Positions 1-8,131 of a stretch of DNA of 64,000 bases are shown here, one piece after another. The stretch spans positions 124,001-188,000 of the forward strand of contig JARVGH010000005.1 in the NCBI GenBank assembly GCA_029762755.1, read 5' to 3'. The position numbers and the translations under genes were made by a program. The notes below the pieces were generated by a model that saw nothing but the letters and a program-made list of their open reading frames with translations, had not been told where the DNA came from and did no database searches. The DNA comes from Candidatus Bathyarchaeum tardum (GTDB lineage Archaea > Thermoproteota > Bathyarchaeia > Bathyarchaeales > Bathyarchaeaceae). How positions within the stretch are numbered: position 1 is the first letter of the stretch; every line of letters begins with the position of its first letter.

Positions 1-1325
1 TTGAGCCTGACAAGATTGTTTGTGCCCGAAAAGAAAGTCCCCTTGTTGTTGGAGTAGCCGATGACGGTCTTTATGTTGCATCGGATATCCCAGCTTTTCT
101 TTCAAAAACTAACAAATCTTTGATTATTGAAGATGGAGAAATCGTTGTCTTAAGTGATAAAGGCTACGAAATCCACGTCATCGCAGATTGGAAACCAATA
201 ACCCGAAAACCTGAACTTATTGAATGGGAACCCGAAGCAGCCGAAAAACAAGGATATCCCCATTTTATGCTAAAAGAAATCCATGAACAGCCCCTCCGGT
301 TGCGGGACACTCTTCGCTTACAGGACCAGTATTTGGAATTAATGACCACTTTTCTTGACCGCGCAGGAGAAGTCTTTTTGGTTGCCTGTGGAACATCATA
401 TCATGCTTGTTTGGCTGCCTCTTACTTATTCTCTAAACTGTCCTTTTTGGCGACTCACCCTGTAATTGCCTCTGAGTTTGTTGAACAACACGGAAAATCA
501 GTTAACATAGACAGCACTTTGCTGGTTGTTAGTCAATCTGGAGAAACTGCAGACACCTTGGAAGCTGTTGAAACCGCAAGATTGCGTGCAGCTACAGTTT
601 TGGGTCTGACAAACATTGTTGGATCTACCCTTACCCGGGTTTCTAGGGTGTATATTGTTCAGCAATCTGGTCCAGAAATTGGGGTTGCAGCTACGAAAAC
701 CTTCACATCTCAGCTTTCTGTGCTTTCTCAATTGGCTATTCGTCTTGCCAAGAAGCGGGGAAAAGTTTCTCACACAGAAATAGAGGATCTAGAAGAAAGC
801 CTTGAACGGATACCTGATATTGTTGAAGAAATAATTGTAACGGAAGAACAAAAAGTAAAACAGTTAGCCAAAAAATATGGAACCAAAAACTGCTTTTTCT
901 TTTTGGGACGGGGCATGGGTTCCGCTGTTGCCCTTGAAGGTAAACTGAAATTAATGGAGATTTCATATATTCCTTCTTTGGCTTATCCTGCTGGAGAAAG
1001 TAAACACGGACCAATCAGTTTGGTTGAGTCTGGATTTCCAATAGTTTTCATATGTCCCCGAGATTCTACTCGTCGAAGCATAATTGGAAACATCATGGAA
1101 ATGAAATCCCGTGGGGCTTTGATAATTGCAATAATCGAAAAAGGTGACGAAGAAATCAAAAAACTGGCTGACGATTACATTGAAATCGATACTGGATTGC
1201 CTGAAGTCTTGTCACCCATTCCTTTTGTTATTCCGTTGCAGCTTTTTGCGTATTATATGTCCCTTGAACGAGGAAACGATCCTGATAAACCCCGGAACTT
1301 AGCCAAGTCTGTAACCGTGAAATAA
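1..1325 (+). CDS. glmS: Glucosamine--fructose-6-phosphate aminotransferase (isomerizing), C-terminal part
   Basis: The gene is cut by the window start; the frame is open from base 3. It shows the end of the glutaminase domain (the segment PLVVGVADDGLYVASDIPAF) and both SIS domains of the isomerase half. Sugar-phosphate motifs are visible (CGTSYHA, SQSGETADT). Residues corresponding to the E. coli isomerase site are present: the Glu and Lys of EGKLKLMEIS, the His of SKHG, and the C-terminal Lys in PRNLAKSVTVK. GlmS makes glucosamine-6-phosphate from fructose-6-phosphate and glutamine, the entry to UDP-GlcNAc for envelope glycans, and acts in the cytoplasm. The glutaminase nucleophile Cys1 lies outside the window and cannot be checked. 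An inverted repeat (CCTGTG/CACAGG, 1332-1365) follows the stop. Confidence 0.95.
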   Translation, partial: EPDKIVCARKESPLVVGVADDGLYVASDIPAFLSKTNKSLIIEDGEIVVLSDKGYEIHVIADWKPITRKPELIEWEPEAAEKQGYPHFMLKEIHEQPLRLRDTLRLQDQYLELMTTFLDRAGEVFLVACGTSYHACLAASYLFSKLSFLATHPVIASEFVEQHGKSVNIDSTLLVVSQSGETADTLEAVETARLRAATVLGLTNIVGSTLTRVSRVYIVQQSGPEIGVAATKTFTSQLSVLSQLAIRLAKKRGKVSHTEIEDLEESLERIPDIVEEIIVTEEQKVKQLAKKYGTKNCFFFLGRGMGSAVALEGKLKLMEISYIPSLAYPAGESKHGPISLVESGFPIVFICPRDSTRRSIIGNIMEMKSRGALIIAIIEKGDEEIKKLADDYIEIDTGLPEVLSPIPFVIPLQLFAYYMSLERGNDPDKPRNLAKSVTVK

Positions 1326-1398
1326 ACCAATCCTGTGGTAAAGAAAAAAGTTCTAAAGTCACAGGTTCATTCTACTTTTTTGGTCTGAAATTTACGGA

Positions 1399-2283
1399 AT
1401 GGCATCACTGATGGATAATAATTGCAGGCAACTTTGTCCCGAGCGGATAGTTTCTCTTTCTCCCAGCAACACCGAGATACTATTTGCTGTTGGAGCTGGA
1501 AACAAAGTTGTTGGAGTGACAGACTACTGTGACCATCCTGCCCAGTTAGAGGCACAAATCAGAGCAAAAAAAACTTTCAGAGTTGGGGGTTACTGGAACC
1601 CTTCTGTGGAAAAGATTTTAGCTTTGAATCCTGATTTAGTTTTAGTTTCCACTGCAAAATGTTCCAATAAAACAAACGACTGCAAAACCGAATGCAGCCG
1701 TAGTTGTGAAATAACAATAAAAACTGCAAAAGAACTGGAAAGCTTGGGAATTAATGTTTTGATGTTATCTCCTCACAGTTTGGATGATGTTTTTGATGAC
1801 ATTTTGTTAGTTGGTAACGCTACTGGAAAAAGTTCCCGTGCTCGCAAGATTGCGAAAGATTTGAGGCAACGGACAAAGACAGTTATTGAAGCATCAAAAA
1901 CAATTGCGGTCAAACCAAAAGTGTACTTTGAAGTTTGGAAAGACCCTTACATCAGTGTCAATTCACAAACTTGGATTGGTAACCTGATTAGTTTAGCTGG
2001 TGGCGAAAACGTTTTTGGAGATGCCCTTACTGAATGGCCCCTGATTGGTCCAGATGATGTTGTTAAAGTTAATCCTGATGTGATGTTGTTTCCTGTTATT
2101 CCTGATGTTGTACCTTTTTGGGAAAGTTTTGAAGCAGTCCAGAATCGGAAGGGATGGAAAAATGTGTCTGCAATTAAAAATGAACGCCTTTCTACCGTTT
2201 TAAGAGATTGTGTTTCTCGCCCCGGACCTAGACTTGTAGAGTCATTGGAACAACTTTCAAAATTTTTTCATGAAATCTCTTAA
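1399..2283 (+). CDS. BtuF-like substrate-binding protein without signal peptide, Cys-rich insertion
   Basis: A 294-residue class III (BtuF/FhuD-type) periplasmic-binding fold. The hallmark ERIVSLSPSNTEILFAVGAG is at residues 15-34, and a second lobe contains WIGNLISLAGGENVFGD. It is a clear paralog of the anchored BtuF at 3080. Unlike usual members it has no signal peptide, lipobox or membrane segment. The frame upstream of the ATG is closed by a stop at 1354-1356, so no secretory N-terminus can be hidden there. An insertion at residues 88-103 carries four cysteines (88, 95, 99, 103; CX6CX3CX3C), absent from the anchored paralog. It heads the B12-uptake block, so a corrinoid ligand is likely. 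A cytosolic corrinoid chaperone or sensor is my inference; heme or another metal chelate is possible. Confidence 0.8.
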   Translation: MASLMDNNCRQLCPERIVSLSPSNTEILFAVGAGNKVVGVTDYCDHPAQLEAQIRAKKTFRVGGYWNPSVEKILALNPDLVLVSTAKCSNKTNDCKTECSRSCEITIKTAKELESLGINVLMLSPHSLDDVFDDILLVGNATGKSSRARKIAKDLRQRTKTVIEASKTIAVKPKVYFEVWKDPYISVNSQTWIGNLISLAGGENVFGDALTEWPLIGPDDVVKVNPDVMLFPVIPDVVPFWESFEAVQNRKGWKNVSAIKNERLSTVLRDCVSRPGPRLVESLEQLSKFFHEIS

Positions 2284-2331
2284 ATAACTCGTGTTTGTTG
2301 TTTTGGGTGTTCATTCGGAGCTTATTTAACC

Positions 2332-2964
2332 TTGAAAGCTGCAGCATTGTTTTCTGGAGGAAAGGACTCCCTTTATTCTCTTTATATTGCTGAAAAACAA
2401 GGAATCAAAGTTGACCATCTAATCACGTTGATTACTACTCTTCCTATTCCTTCGCCTCATGCAGAAAACATTGAAGCATTAAAAACCATAGCAAAATCCA
2501 TGGGTAAACAGTTAACAATAGTTGATTTTAAGCAAAAAAATGCTTTCATTGAAACTCTAAAAAACTTGAACATCGATGCATTAATTGCTGGTGATATCGA
2601 TGGTGACGATCATTTTCAAGGGCTGAAAGATGTTTGTAGCAAAACTGGTCTAGAGTTGCTTGAACTAATCTACGGCAGGGATACCACTGAACTTTTTAAT
2701 GAAATTTTTGGTTTAGGCTTTAAAGCCCTGATTACAGGTGTAGACCTGAACTACTTGGGCAAAGAATGGCTTGGATTTGTTATCAGTAAAGAATCAGGTG
2801 CCCATTTTCTGGAAAAAATTGGAACTGCAGACCCCTTAGGAGAATATGGTGAGTTTCATACTTTAGTTCTTGAATGTCCCCTTTATGGAAAATCTTTCAA
2901 GGTTACTTCGACAGAAAATATGCTTGAAAATAATATTGCCTTCATTAAGGTTTCAGTTGAATAG
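2332..2964 (+). CDS. PP-loop ATPase of the Dph6 / ATP_bind_4 family
   Basis: A 210-residue HUP-domain enzyme. The PP-loop SGGKDS is at residues 8-13, and the family signature GEYGEFHTLVLECPL is near residues 170-185. Eukaryotic Dph6 amidates diphthine on elongation factor 2 using ATP and ammonia, and archaeal members (COG2102) are usually given the same name. Length is normal. The start is a TTG that gives the canonical N-terminus MKAAALFSGGKDS. Its position between two BtuF paralogs in an otherwise dedicated B12-transport block is unusual. Either it is simply co-transcribed diphthamide ligase, or a paralog that adenylates and amidates something else, such as a corrinoid side chain. The sequence alone does not decide. 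Confidence 0.8.
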   Translation: MKAAALFSGGKDSLYSLYIAEKQGIKVDHLITLITTLPIPSPHAENIEALKTIAKSMGKQLTIVDFKQKNAFIETLKNLNIDALIAGDIDGDDHFQGLKDVCSKTGLELLELIYGRDTTELFNEIFGLGFKALITGVDLNYLGKEWLGFVISKESGAHFLEKIGTADPLGEYGEFHTLVLECPLYGKSFKVTSTENMLENNIAFIKVSVE

Positions 2965-3032
2965 CTATTTGTGTACGCTTTAGGTAATTTTTTTTATGTT
3001 TCATGTTATCTTTGTCCTTGTTTTTCGTAACT

Positions 3033-3078
3033 TTTATATACTTTAAGGTTGGATTATCCATCCTAAAGGATGTGTAAT
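3033..3078 (+). promoter_or_regulatory. TATA box plus 26-bp interrupted palindrome before btuF
   Basis: An archaeal TATA element TTTATATA lies at 3033-3040. Downstream, 3053-3078 reads ATTA-N2-CATCC-TAAA-GGATG-N2-TAAT, a symmetric interrupted palindrome. The expected transcription start (about 25 bp past the TATA box) falls inside it, and its right arm GGATG also serves as the likely ribosome-binding site 7 nt before the TTG start. It is therefore placed to act as an operator. Confidence 0.5.
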
Positions 3079-3079
3079 A

Positions 3080-4264
3080 TTGGATAAAAATATCACATAC
3101 ATCATTGCGATTGTAGCTGTTATCTCATTAATCGTTTCAGCTTTCGGATACATTACTTTTGAAGGTCAAATTAGTGACATAAAAACCTCCATAAGTGACC
3201 TTGAACTTGCTGTAACAAATAACGACATTTCATCTGTTGAAGACGATGTTAGCTCAATTCAAAGTCAACTTGCAGACATTCAACAAACAATCGACACTTA
3301 TCAGAGTGCAATCACTGACTTGGAAACCCAAGTAGGCGAACAACAAGACAAAATCGACGAATATCAGCAAACTATTGAAGATCAACAAGCACAACTTGAT
3401 GAATACAAACAAGTAACTCTAGTTGACGGCTTAGGTAATGTAGTCACTTTAACTGAACTCCCAGAACGAATTGTTTCTTTGTCACCTAGTAACACAGAAA
3501 TCTTGTTTGCTGTGGGCGCGGGCGACAAAGTCGTGGGTGTAACCGATTTCTGTAACTATCCTTATGATTTCTCCTCTTGGGTTGAAGCAGGTAACATGAC
3601 CAGTATTGGCAGTTATTATGGTCCTTCTATTGAACCAATTGTTGCATTGAATCCTGACTTGGTTTTGGCAAGCACTGGGAGCCTAGATGCCGCAGATTCT
3701 TTGAAGAATCTTGGATACAATGTTCTAGTAATTGAAGGTTACACTATTGACGATCTTCTTGGTGACATTCTACTAATAGGCAGAGCAGTTGACCAAAACA
3801 CTGAAGCTGCTGCCCTAGTAAGTGACATGCGCGCAAGAATGGATTCAATTGCCACACAACTGTTAGCTGCAACTACGACTCCAACAGTTTACCATGAAGT
3901 CTGGAACGAACCTCTAATGAGCGTAGGTCCAAACACTTTCATTGATGAACTGATCACTCTCGCTGGTGGAGAAAACATCTTCAGTGACGCAACTACTAGT
4001 TGGCCGACGGTAAGTTCTGAAGCAATTATTGTAAAGAATCCTGATGTAATGTTTTTCCCTGACATGTATATGGGGGTCGGAAACTTCTACGAAACCATCG
4101 AAGCTGTAGGTAGCCGTCCTGGCTGGGATTCAATCACTGCTGTGAAAAATGATGCCTTATACGAAATCAATGCTGACATTATCTCCAGATCTGGTCCAAG
4201 ACTAATTGACGCTTTAGAGCTTATAGCCAAGATGGTTCATCCCGAAATATTTGGCGAACTCTAA
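3080..4264 (+). CDS. btuF: Membrane-anchored corrinoid-binding protein with coiled-coil stalk
   Basis: A 394-residue protein. An uncleaved N-terminal membrane anchor occupies about residues 5-27. Residues 30-112 form a Gln/Asp-rich heptad coiled coil, and residues 115-394 form a class III substrate-binding domain (ERIVSLSPSNTEILFAVGAG, then FIDELITLAGGENIF). BtuF captures cobalamin or cobinamide outside the membrane and delivers it to BtuC. Here a long stalk replaces the lipid anchor seen in many archaeal binding proteins. The TTG start has a GGATG ribosome site 7 nt upstream. The permease and ATPase genes follow directly, so transport function is well supported. Substrate (B12 rather than siderophore or heme) is inferred from the many B12 salvage and B12-using genes in the window. 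Confidence 0.88.
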   Translation: MDKNITYIIAIVAVISLIVSAFGYITFEGQISDIKTSISDLELAVTNNDISSVEDDVSSIQSQLADIQQTIDTYQSAITDLETQVGEQQDKIDEYQQTIEDQQAQLDEYKQVTLVDGLGNVVTLTELPERIVSLSPSNTEILFAVGAGDKVVGVTDFCNYPYDFSSWVEAGNMTSIGSYYGPSIEPIVALNPDLVLASTGSLDAADSLKNLGYNVLVIEGYTIDDLLGDILLIGRAVDQNTEAAALVSDMRARMDSIATQLLAATTTPTVYHEVWNEPLMSVGPNTFIDELITLAGGENIFSDATTSWPTVSSEAIIVKNPDVMFFPDMYMGVGNFYETIEAVGSRPGWDSITAVKNDALYEINADIISRSGPRLIDALELIAKMVHPEIFGEL

Positions 4265-4319
4265 AATACCCCTTCTTCTCTTTCTTTTTTATCAAATAAA
4301 ACATAACTTGTGATTCTTC

Positions 4320-5399
4320 ATGACCGCTGACGCTGAAACCAAGCGTTTACGCAATGTTTCTCGATGGAAACTATACCTTTTGATTCTGGTGGCTGTGTTT
4401 GCTGCTGTTTTCGTGTTATCCCTAAACTTAGGATATGCCCCCATTCCGTTCAGGGACATTTTGAACATACTAGGCAATCAAGTTCCCTTATTAAACACAT
4501 TTATAGACGCATCAGGAGTCGACCCAACCTACGCAGTAATAATTAGCCAAATTCGTCTTCCCCGAGTAATCTGCGGTGCCCTAGTTGGTGCCGCACTGGC
4601 AACTGCTGGAGTAACCTATCAAGGAATTTTCCGAAACCCCATGGCTGACCCGTACGTAATCGGAGCCTCAACAGGGGCTTCTGTGGGTTCTGCATTAGTA
4701 TTCGTTTTTGGAATAAATATCGCAATTTTAGGTTTGAACACTCTTCCAGTTTTTGCTTTTGTTGGTTCTCTTGTAACAGTTCTTATTGTTTATACAATAT
4801 CCAGAGTCGGTTCAAAGGTTCCAGTTACTACTTTACTTTTGACAGGTATTGCAATGAGTCTTTTCCAAAACGCCATAGTTACTTATCTGAAAACTGTTGC
4901 CGGCGACAGAATCCTTCACGGCCTAACCTTCTGGCTTATTGGTAGTCTTTCATCTACTGAAAACTGGGATAAAGTGTATGCAATTCTGCCCTTTATAATC
5001 GTTGGATCTGTAATTTGTTACTTGTATTCCCGGGATTTAAACATCCTTGCCCTAGGAGAAGACCAAGCCCAACATTTGGGAGTTGAAATCGAAAAAGTAA
5101 AACGTATTTTACTTGTTGCAGGAGCATTGATGACTGCTGCTGCCGTTTCAATTAGTGGTTTAATTGGATTTGTTGGATTGATAATACCTCATGTAACACG
5201 AGTGTTGATTGGTCCTGACCACCGTGTTCTTATTCCAACTTCTGCACTTGTAGGGGCTTCTTTTTTGATGATTTCAGATGCCATTTCCCGAGTAATAATG
5301 GGCTCGGGAGAAGCCCCTGTGGGGATAATAACTGCCTTTGCTGGGGCACCATTCTTCATATACTTGCTTCGCAGAAAGAATAAAGGATACAAACTATAG
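4320..5399 (+). CDS. btuC: Corrinoid ABC transporter permease (FecCD family)
   Basis: A 359-residue polytopic protein of the FecCD/BtuC family with about ten hydrophobic helices. Family motifs are present: RLPRVICGALVGAALATAGV, QGIFRNPMADPYVIGASTGA, and GLIGFVGLIIPHVTRVLIG near the C-terminus, the region that contacts the ATPase in BtuCD. It forms the membrane channel for substrate handed over by the anchored BtuF. It lies 55 bp after btuF, across a pyrimidine-rich stretch that could attenuate or terminate transcription, and 10 bp before btuD. Siderophore or heme permeases share the fold, so B12 specificity rests on context. Confidence 0.9.
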   Translation: MTADAETKRLRNVSRWKLYLLILVAVFAAVFVLSLNLGYAPIPFRDILNILGNQVPLLNTFIDASGVDPTYAVIISQIRLPRVICGALVGAALATAGVTYQGIFRNPMADPYVIGASTGASVGSALVFVFGINIAILGLNTLPVFAFVGSLVTVLIVYTISRVGSKVPVTTLLLTGIAMSLFQNAIVTYLKTVAGDRILHGLTFWLIGSLSSTENWDKVYAILPFIIVGSVICYLYSRDLNILALGEDQAQHLGVEIEKVKRILLVAGALMTAAAVSISGLIGFVGLIIPHVTRVLIGPDHRVLIPTSALVGASFLMISDAISRVIMGSGEAPVGIITAFAGAPFFIYLLRRKNKGYKL

Positions 5400-5409
5400 G
5401 TGACAAAAC

Positions 5410-6687
5410 TTGGTGACACTGACAATAGACGGCATCGACTGCTCTTATGGATCTGTTGAAATACTAAAAAACATTAACTTCAATGTTAAAAGCGGACAGT
5501 TTTTAGGAATTCTTGGTCCAAACGGCTCGGGAAAAACAACCCTACTAAAAAGCATCAGCAAAGTCCTCAAACCAAAAAATGGGGCAATCCTCATTGACGA
5601 CCAAGACATCTACAAAATGAAAAGCCTCGACCTTGCAAAACAGATGGCAGTTGTTCCTCAGACTTCACCTGTTTCTTTTGATTTTACTTCCCTTGAAGTT
5701 GTTTTGATGGGACGGAACCCGCACATGACCCGATTCAAGATGGAAGGTAAAAGTGATTTGGACATAGCAAAAAACGCAATGAAACTTACTCGCACTTGGG
5801 AGTTTGCTGATCGTCCAATAACTGAACTCAGTGGTGGAGAACGTCAACGCGTCATTATTGCTCGTGCTCTTACTCAGGAGCCTCAGATTCTTTTGTTAGA
5901 TGAACCAACGACTCATTTGGACATTAGTAATCAGCTGGAAATAATGGATTTAATTAAACACTTAAGTGAAGAAAAAAACATGTTGGTTGTTGCGGTTTTT
6001 CATGATTTTAATTTGGCTGCCCGTTACTGTGACTCCATTATCTTGTTGAAAGCTGGAAAAATTGTAGCAGTTGGTAAAGCTGATGAAACTCTCACAGCTG
6101 AGAACGTAAAAGAAGTTTTCAGTGTGGACACATTAGTTAAAAAACATCCAATTACTGGACAGCTTCATGTTATCCCCATTTCAAGACCAATAGTCCATAA
6201 ACAAAAAAGCTCAATTGTTCATCTAATCTCTGGAAGCGGAACTGGAAGTCCAGTAATGAAAACATTGCTGGATGAAGGCTACCGTATAACTGCTGGAGTT
6301 TTGAATCTATTAGATACTGACCAAGAAACCGCCCAGTTATTGTCAATTCCAACAACAAACGAAGCACCTTTTTCTCCGATAACCAAGGAAGCTCATGAAG
6401 CAAACCTAAAGATGATCACCAAAGCAAACGTTTTAGTGGTAACTCCAACCCAGTTTGGGGAAGGAAACCTGCGTAACCTTGATGCTGCTGATGTGGCTTT
6501 GAAAAAAGGGATACCTACTTTGCTTCTTGAAGATGGTCCTATCAGTGAACGGGACTTTACTAACGGTAAAGCAACAGAATACTTAGAAAAACTCAAAGCC
6601 AGTGGTGCCGTAACTGTGAAAAACGTCAAGGAACTGGTAAGATTTCTTGACAACTTGGAAACAAAAAATATACCCTCAAAAGAATAA
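5410..6687 (+). CDS. btuD: Corrinoid ABC transporter ATPase with C-terminal extension
   Basis: A 425-residue protein. Residues 1-258 are a complete ABC ATPase: Walker A GPNGSGKTT at 36-44, signature LSGGERQR at 140-147, Walker B LLLDEP at 161-166 and the switch His in VFHD at 198. It powers uptake through BtuC. Residues 260-425 form an additional alpha/beta domain (HLISGSGTGSPVMKTLLDEG, then GVLNLLDTDQETAQLL and PPTQFGEGNL-like segments). I recall a comparable tail on haloarchaeal BtuD proteins; its function is unknown to me. The glycine-rich start suggests a Rossmann-like ligand site, perhaps sensing corrinoid or nucleotide. The TTG start overlaps a GGTGA ribosome site right after the btuC stop. 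Confidence 0.9.
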   Translation: MVTLTIDGIDCSYGSVEILKNINFNVKSGQFLGILGPNGSGKTTLLKSISKVLKPKNGAILIDDQDIYKMKSLDLAKQMAVVPQTSPVSFDFTSLEVVLMGRNPHMTRFKMEGKSDLDIAKNAMKLTRTWEFADRPITELSGGERQRVIIARALTQEPQILLLDEPTTHLDISNQLEIMDLIKHLSEEKNMLVVAVFHDFNLAARYCDSIILLKAGKIVAVGKADETLTAENVKEVFSVDTLVKKHPITGQLHVIPISRPIVHKQKSSIVHLISGSGTGSPVMKTLLDEGYRITAGVLNLLDTDQETAQLLSIPTTNEAPFSPITKEAHEANLKMITKANVLVVTPTQFGEGNLRNLDAADVALKKGIPTLLLEDGPISERDFTNGKATEYLEKLKASGAVTVKNVKELVRFLDNLETKNIPSKE

Positions 6688-6756
6688 AATCCGTTAACGG
6701 TTTTCATGAAAATTGAATACTTTTTTATTTTCTCTTGAACCTTTTAGTTACACACG

Positions 6757-7848
6757 ATGGTGACGATTTTGAAAGAAAAAGCACCTTTATTTATCCTTCC
6801 TTGGCGATGCACTTCTGCATGTACCAACAATTGTTTGCATTGTGGCTTCGCAAATACCCCTGAACCCCTTGATTCCTTAGGAACTGAAGAAACAAAATGC
6901 ATCGTAGATAAAATACACGCATTTGGGGCAACATATTTTGGAATAAGTGGCGGAGAACCTCTTTTGCGAAAAGACCTTCCTGAAATAATTAGTTACGCCA
7001 AAGGCACTGGGATGAATGTGAGCATAATAACCAGCGGATATGGACTGGACAACAAAATAATGGAAACCCTAGTCAAATATGGCGTTAGAGTTTCTATTAG
7101 TGTTGACGGTCCCGAAGAAATTAATGATGCCCTCCGTGGAAAGGGAGCATACAAAACCGCCCTTGCAGCCATAGAAAAAATTTCCAAGGCAGGTCTTTTG
7201 GATTGTTTGGTTGCCACCTTGGCTAATGCTGATTCAACACATGACAACATCAGTTCTAATGCAATGGAACACGTCATCAAATTGGCTGAAAAATATGGCG
7301 CCCGTTGGGTAGTAATTCATGGTTTTATTCCTTTCAACAAAACAAAAAAACATCTTGCACGTGCACCTTCTCCGGAGCAATATGAAAAAATCTGGAACGA
7401 TGTTTATGACCTTCGCCTAAAATATAACGGAAAACCTGAAGTCAACGTTTACTGTCCCTTTTTTGCCCGAATTGCAAAACAACGGGGATTGCCAGACTTT
7501 GACAACTGGCTGAACAAGTTTTTCTTGGGTAGATGCTCCATGGCTGGCAAATACATGAGTGTAATCGAAAACGGCGACGTTATTCCATGCAGTTTCAACG
7601 ACCGCATTAGACTAGGAAACGTTCAAGATAAATCCTTATACCAAATCTGGGATGAACTACAAACTTCAGAATTAACTGTGAAACTCAAAGACCGTAGCAA
7701 CCTCAAAGGCAAATGTGGGGTTTGCGAATACCGCGAAATTTGTGGGGGATGCAGAACCCGAGCACAAATTTATACAGGGGACTATTTTGGTTCAGACCCT
7801 GCCTGTGCTTATGTTCCAAAAGTTTTGCAGGACAAGCAGCAAAAATGA
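6757..7848 (+). CDS. SPASM-domain radical SAM protein (AhbC/AhbD/NirJ-like), paralog 1
   Basis: A 363-residue radical SAM enzyme. The cluster motif CTNNCLHC (CX3CX2C) is at C22, C26 and C29, followed by GISGGEP. The C-terminal SPASM region contains CSMAG, IPCSFND, GKCGVCEYREICGGCRTRA and DPAC, enough cysteines for auxiliary [4Fe-4S] clusters. Relatives include the heme-d1 and alternative-heme enzymes and peptide-modifying maturases, so chemistry on a tetrapyrrole or peptide is plausible but unassigned. It directly follows the B12-transport genes and is most like the next gene. A 43-bp stretch (7679-7721) is identical to 9042-9084 in that neighbour. Confidence 0.88.
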   Translation: MVTILKEKAPLFILPWRCTSACTNNCLHCGFANTPEPLDSLGTEETKCIVDKIHAFGATYFGISGGEPLLRKDLPEIISYAKGTGMNVSIITSGYGLDNKIMETLVKYGVRVSISVDGPEEINDALRGKGAYKTALAAIEKISKAGLLDCLVATLANADSTHDNISSNAMEHVIKLAEKYGARWVVIHGFIPFNKTKKHLARAPSPEQYEKIWNDVYDLRLKYNGKPEVNVYCPFFARIAKQRGLPDFDNWLNKFFLGRCSMAGKYMSVIENGDVIPCSFNDRIRLGNVQDKSLYQIWDELQTSELTVKLKDRSNLKGKCGVCEYREICGGCRTRAQIYTGDYFGSDPACAYVPKVLQDKQQK

Positions 7849-7875
7849 GTTGGGATCTGACCTTTCCCTTTTTTT

Positions 7876-7901
7876 GTTTACTCAATATTTCTTGAGTAAA
7901 C
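7876..7901. terminator. Perfect 10-bp inverted repeat (stem-loop)
   Basis: GTTTACTCAA (7876-7885) and TTGAGTAAAC (7892-7901) are exact reverse complements with a 6-nt loop, and a T-run follows at about 7918. It lies between two co-directional SPASM genes. A transcription terminator is the simplest reading; an operator for the downstream promoter is the alternative. Confidence 0.5.
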
Positions 7902-8106
7902 TGTTGTTAAACAGAGTCTTTTTTTGTCAAGAAATCTTAACAAAAATCCTTTTATCCATTTCTAATAATAACAATAAAAGCTGGCGCCCCATAATGAATG
8001 TTAGATTGTTCCAATCAATCAGCGTTTATTCCGTTTCTTTTTGCATTCCATCACCAAGAATGCACGTTGAAACAAATTCAAAATGGGGCACCCTTTTTTT
8101 GACAAA

Positions 8107-8117
8107 CTTAAATATAT
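8107..8117 (+). promoter_or_regulatory. Archaeal TATA box for the second SPASM gene
   Basis: The AT-rich element CTTAAATATATG-like sequence lies about 25 bp before the TTG start at 8132, preceded by purines. The spacing predicts a very short leader or leaderless transcript. It implies that the second SPASM gene has its own promoter despite following the first. Confidence 0.45.
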
Positions 8118-8131
8118 GTGAGGTGCTCTGA

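Noticed and set aside
7715-8131. 138-codon open frame running from the SPASM gene into the spacer
   Set aside because: It starts within a well-supported gene in another frame and its spacer part is low-complexity with a hairpin.
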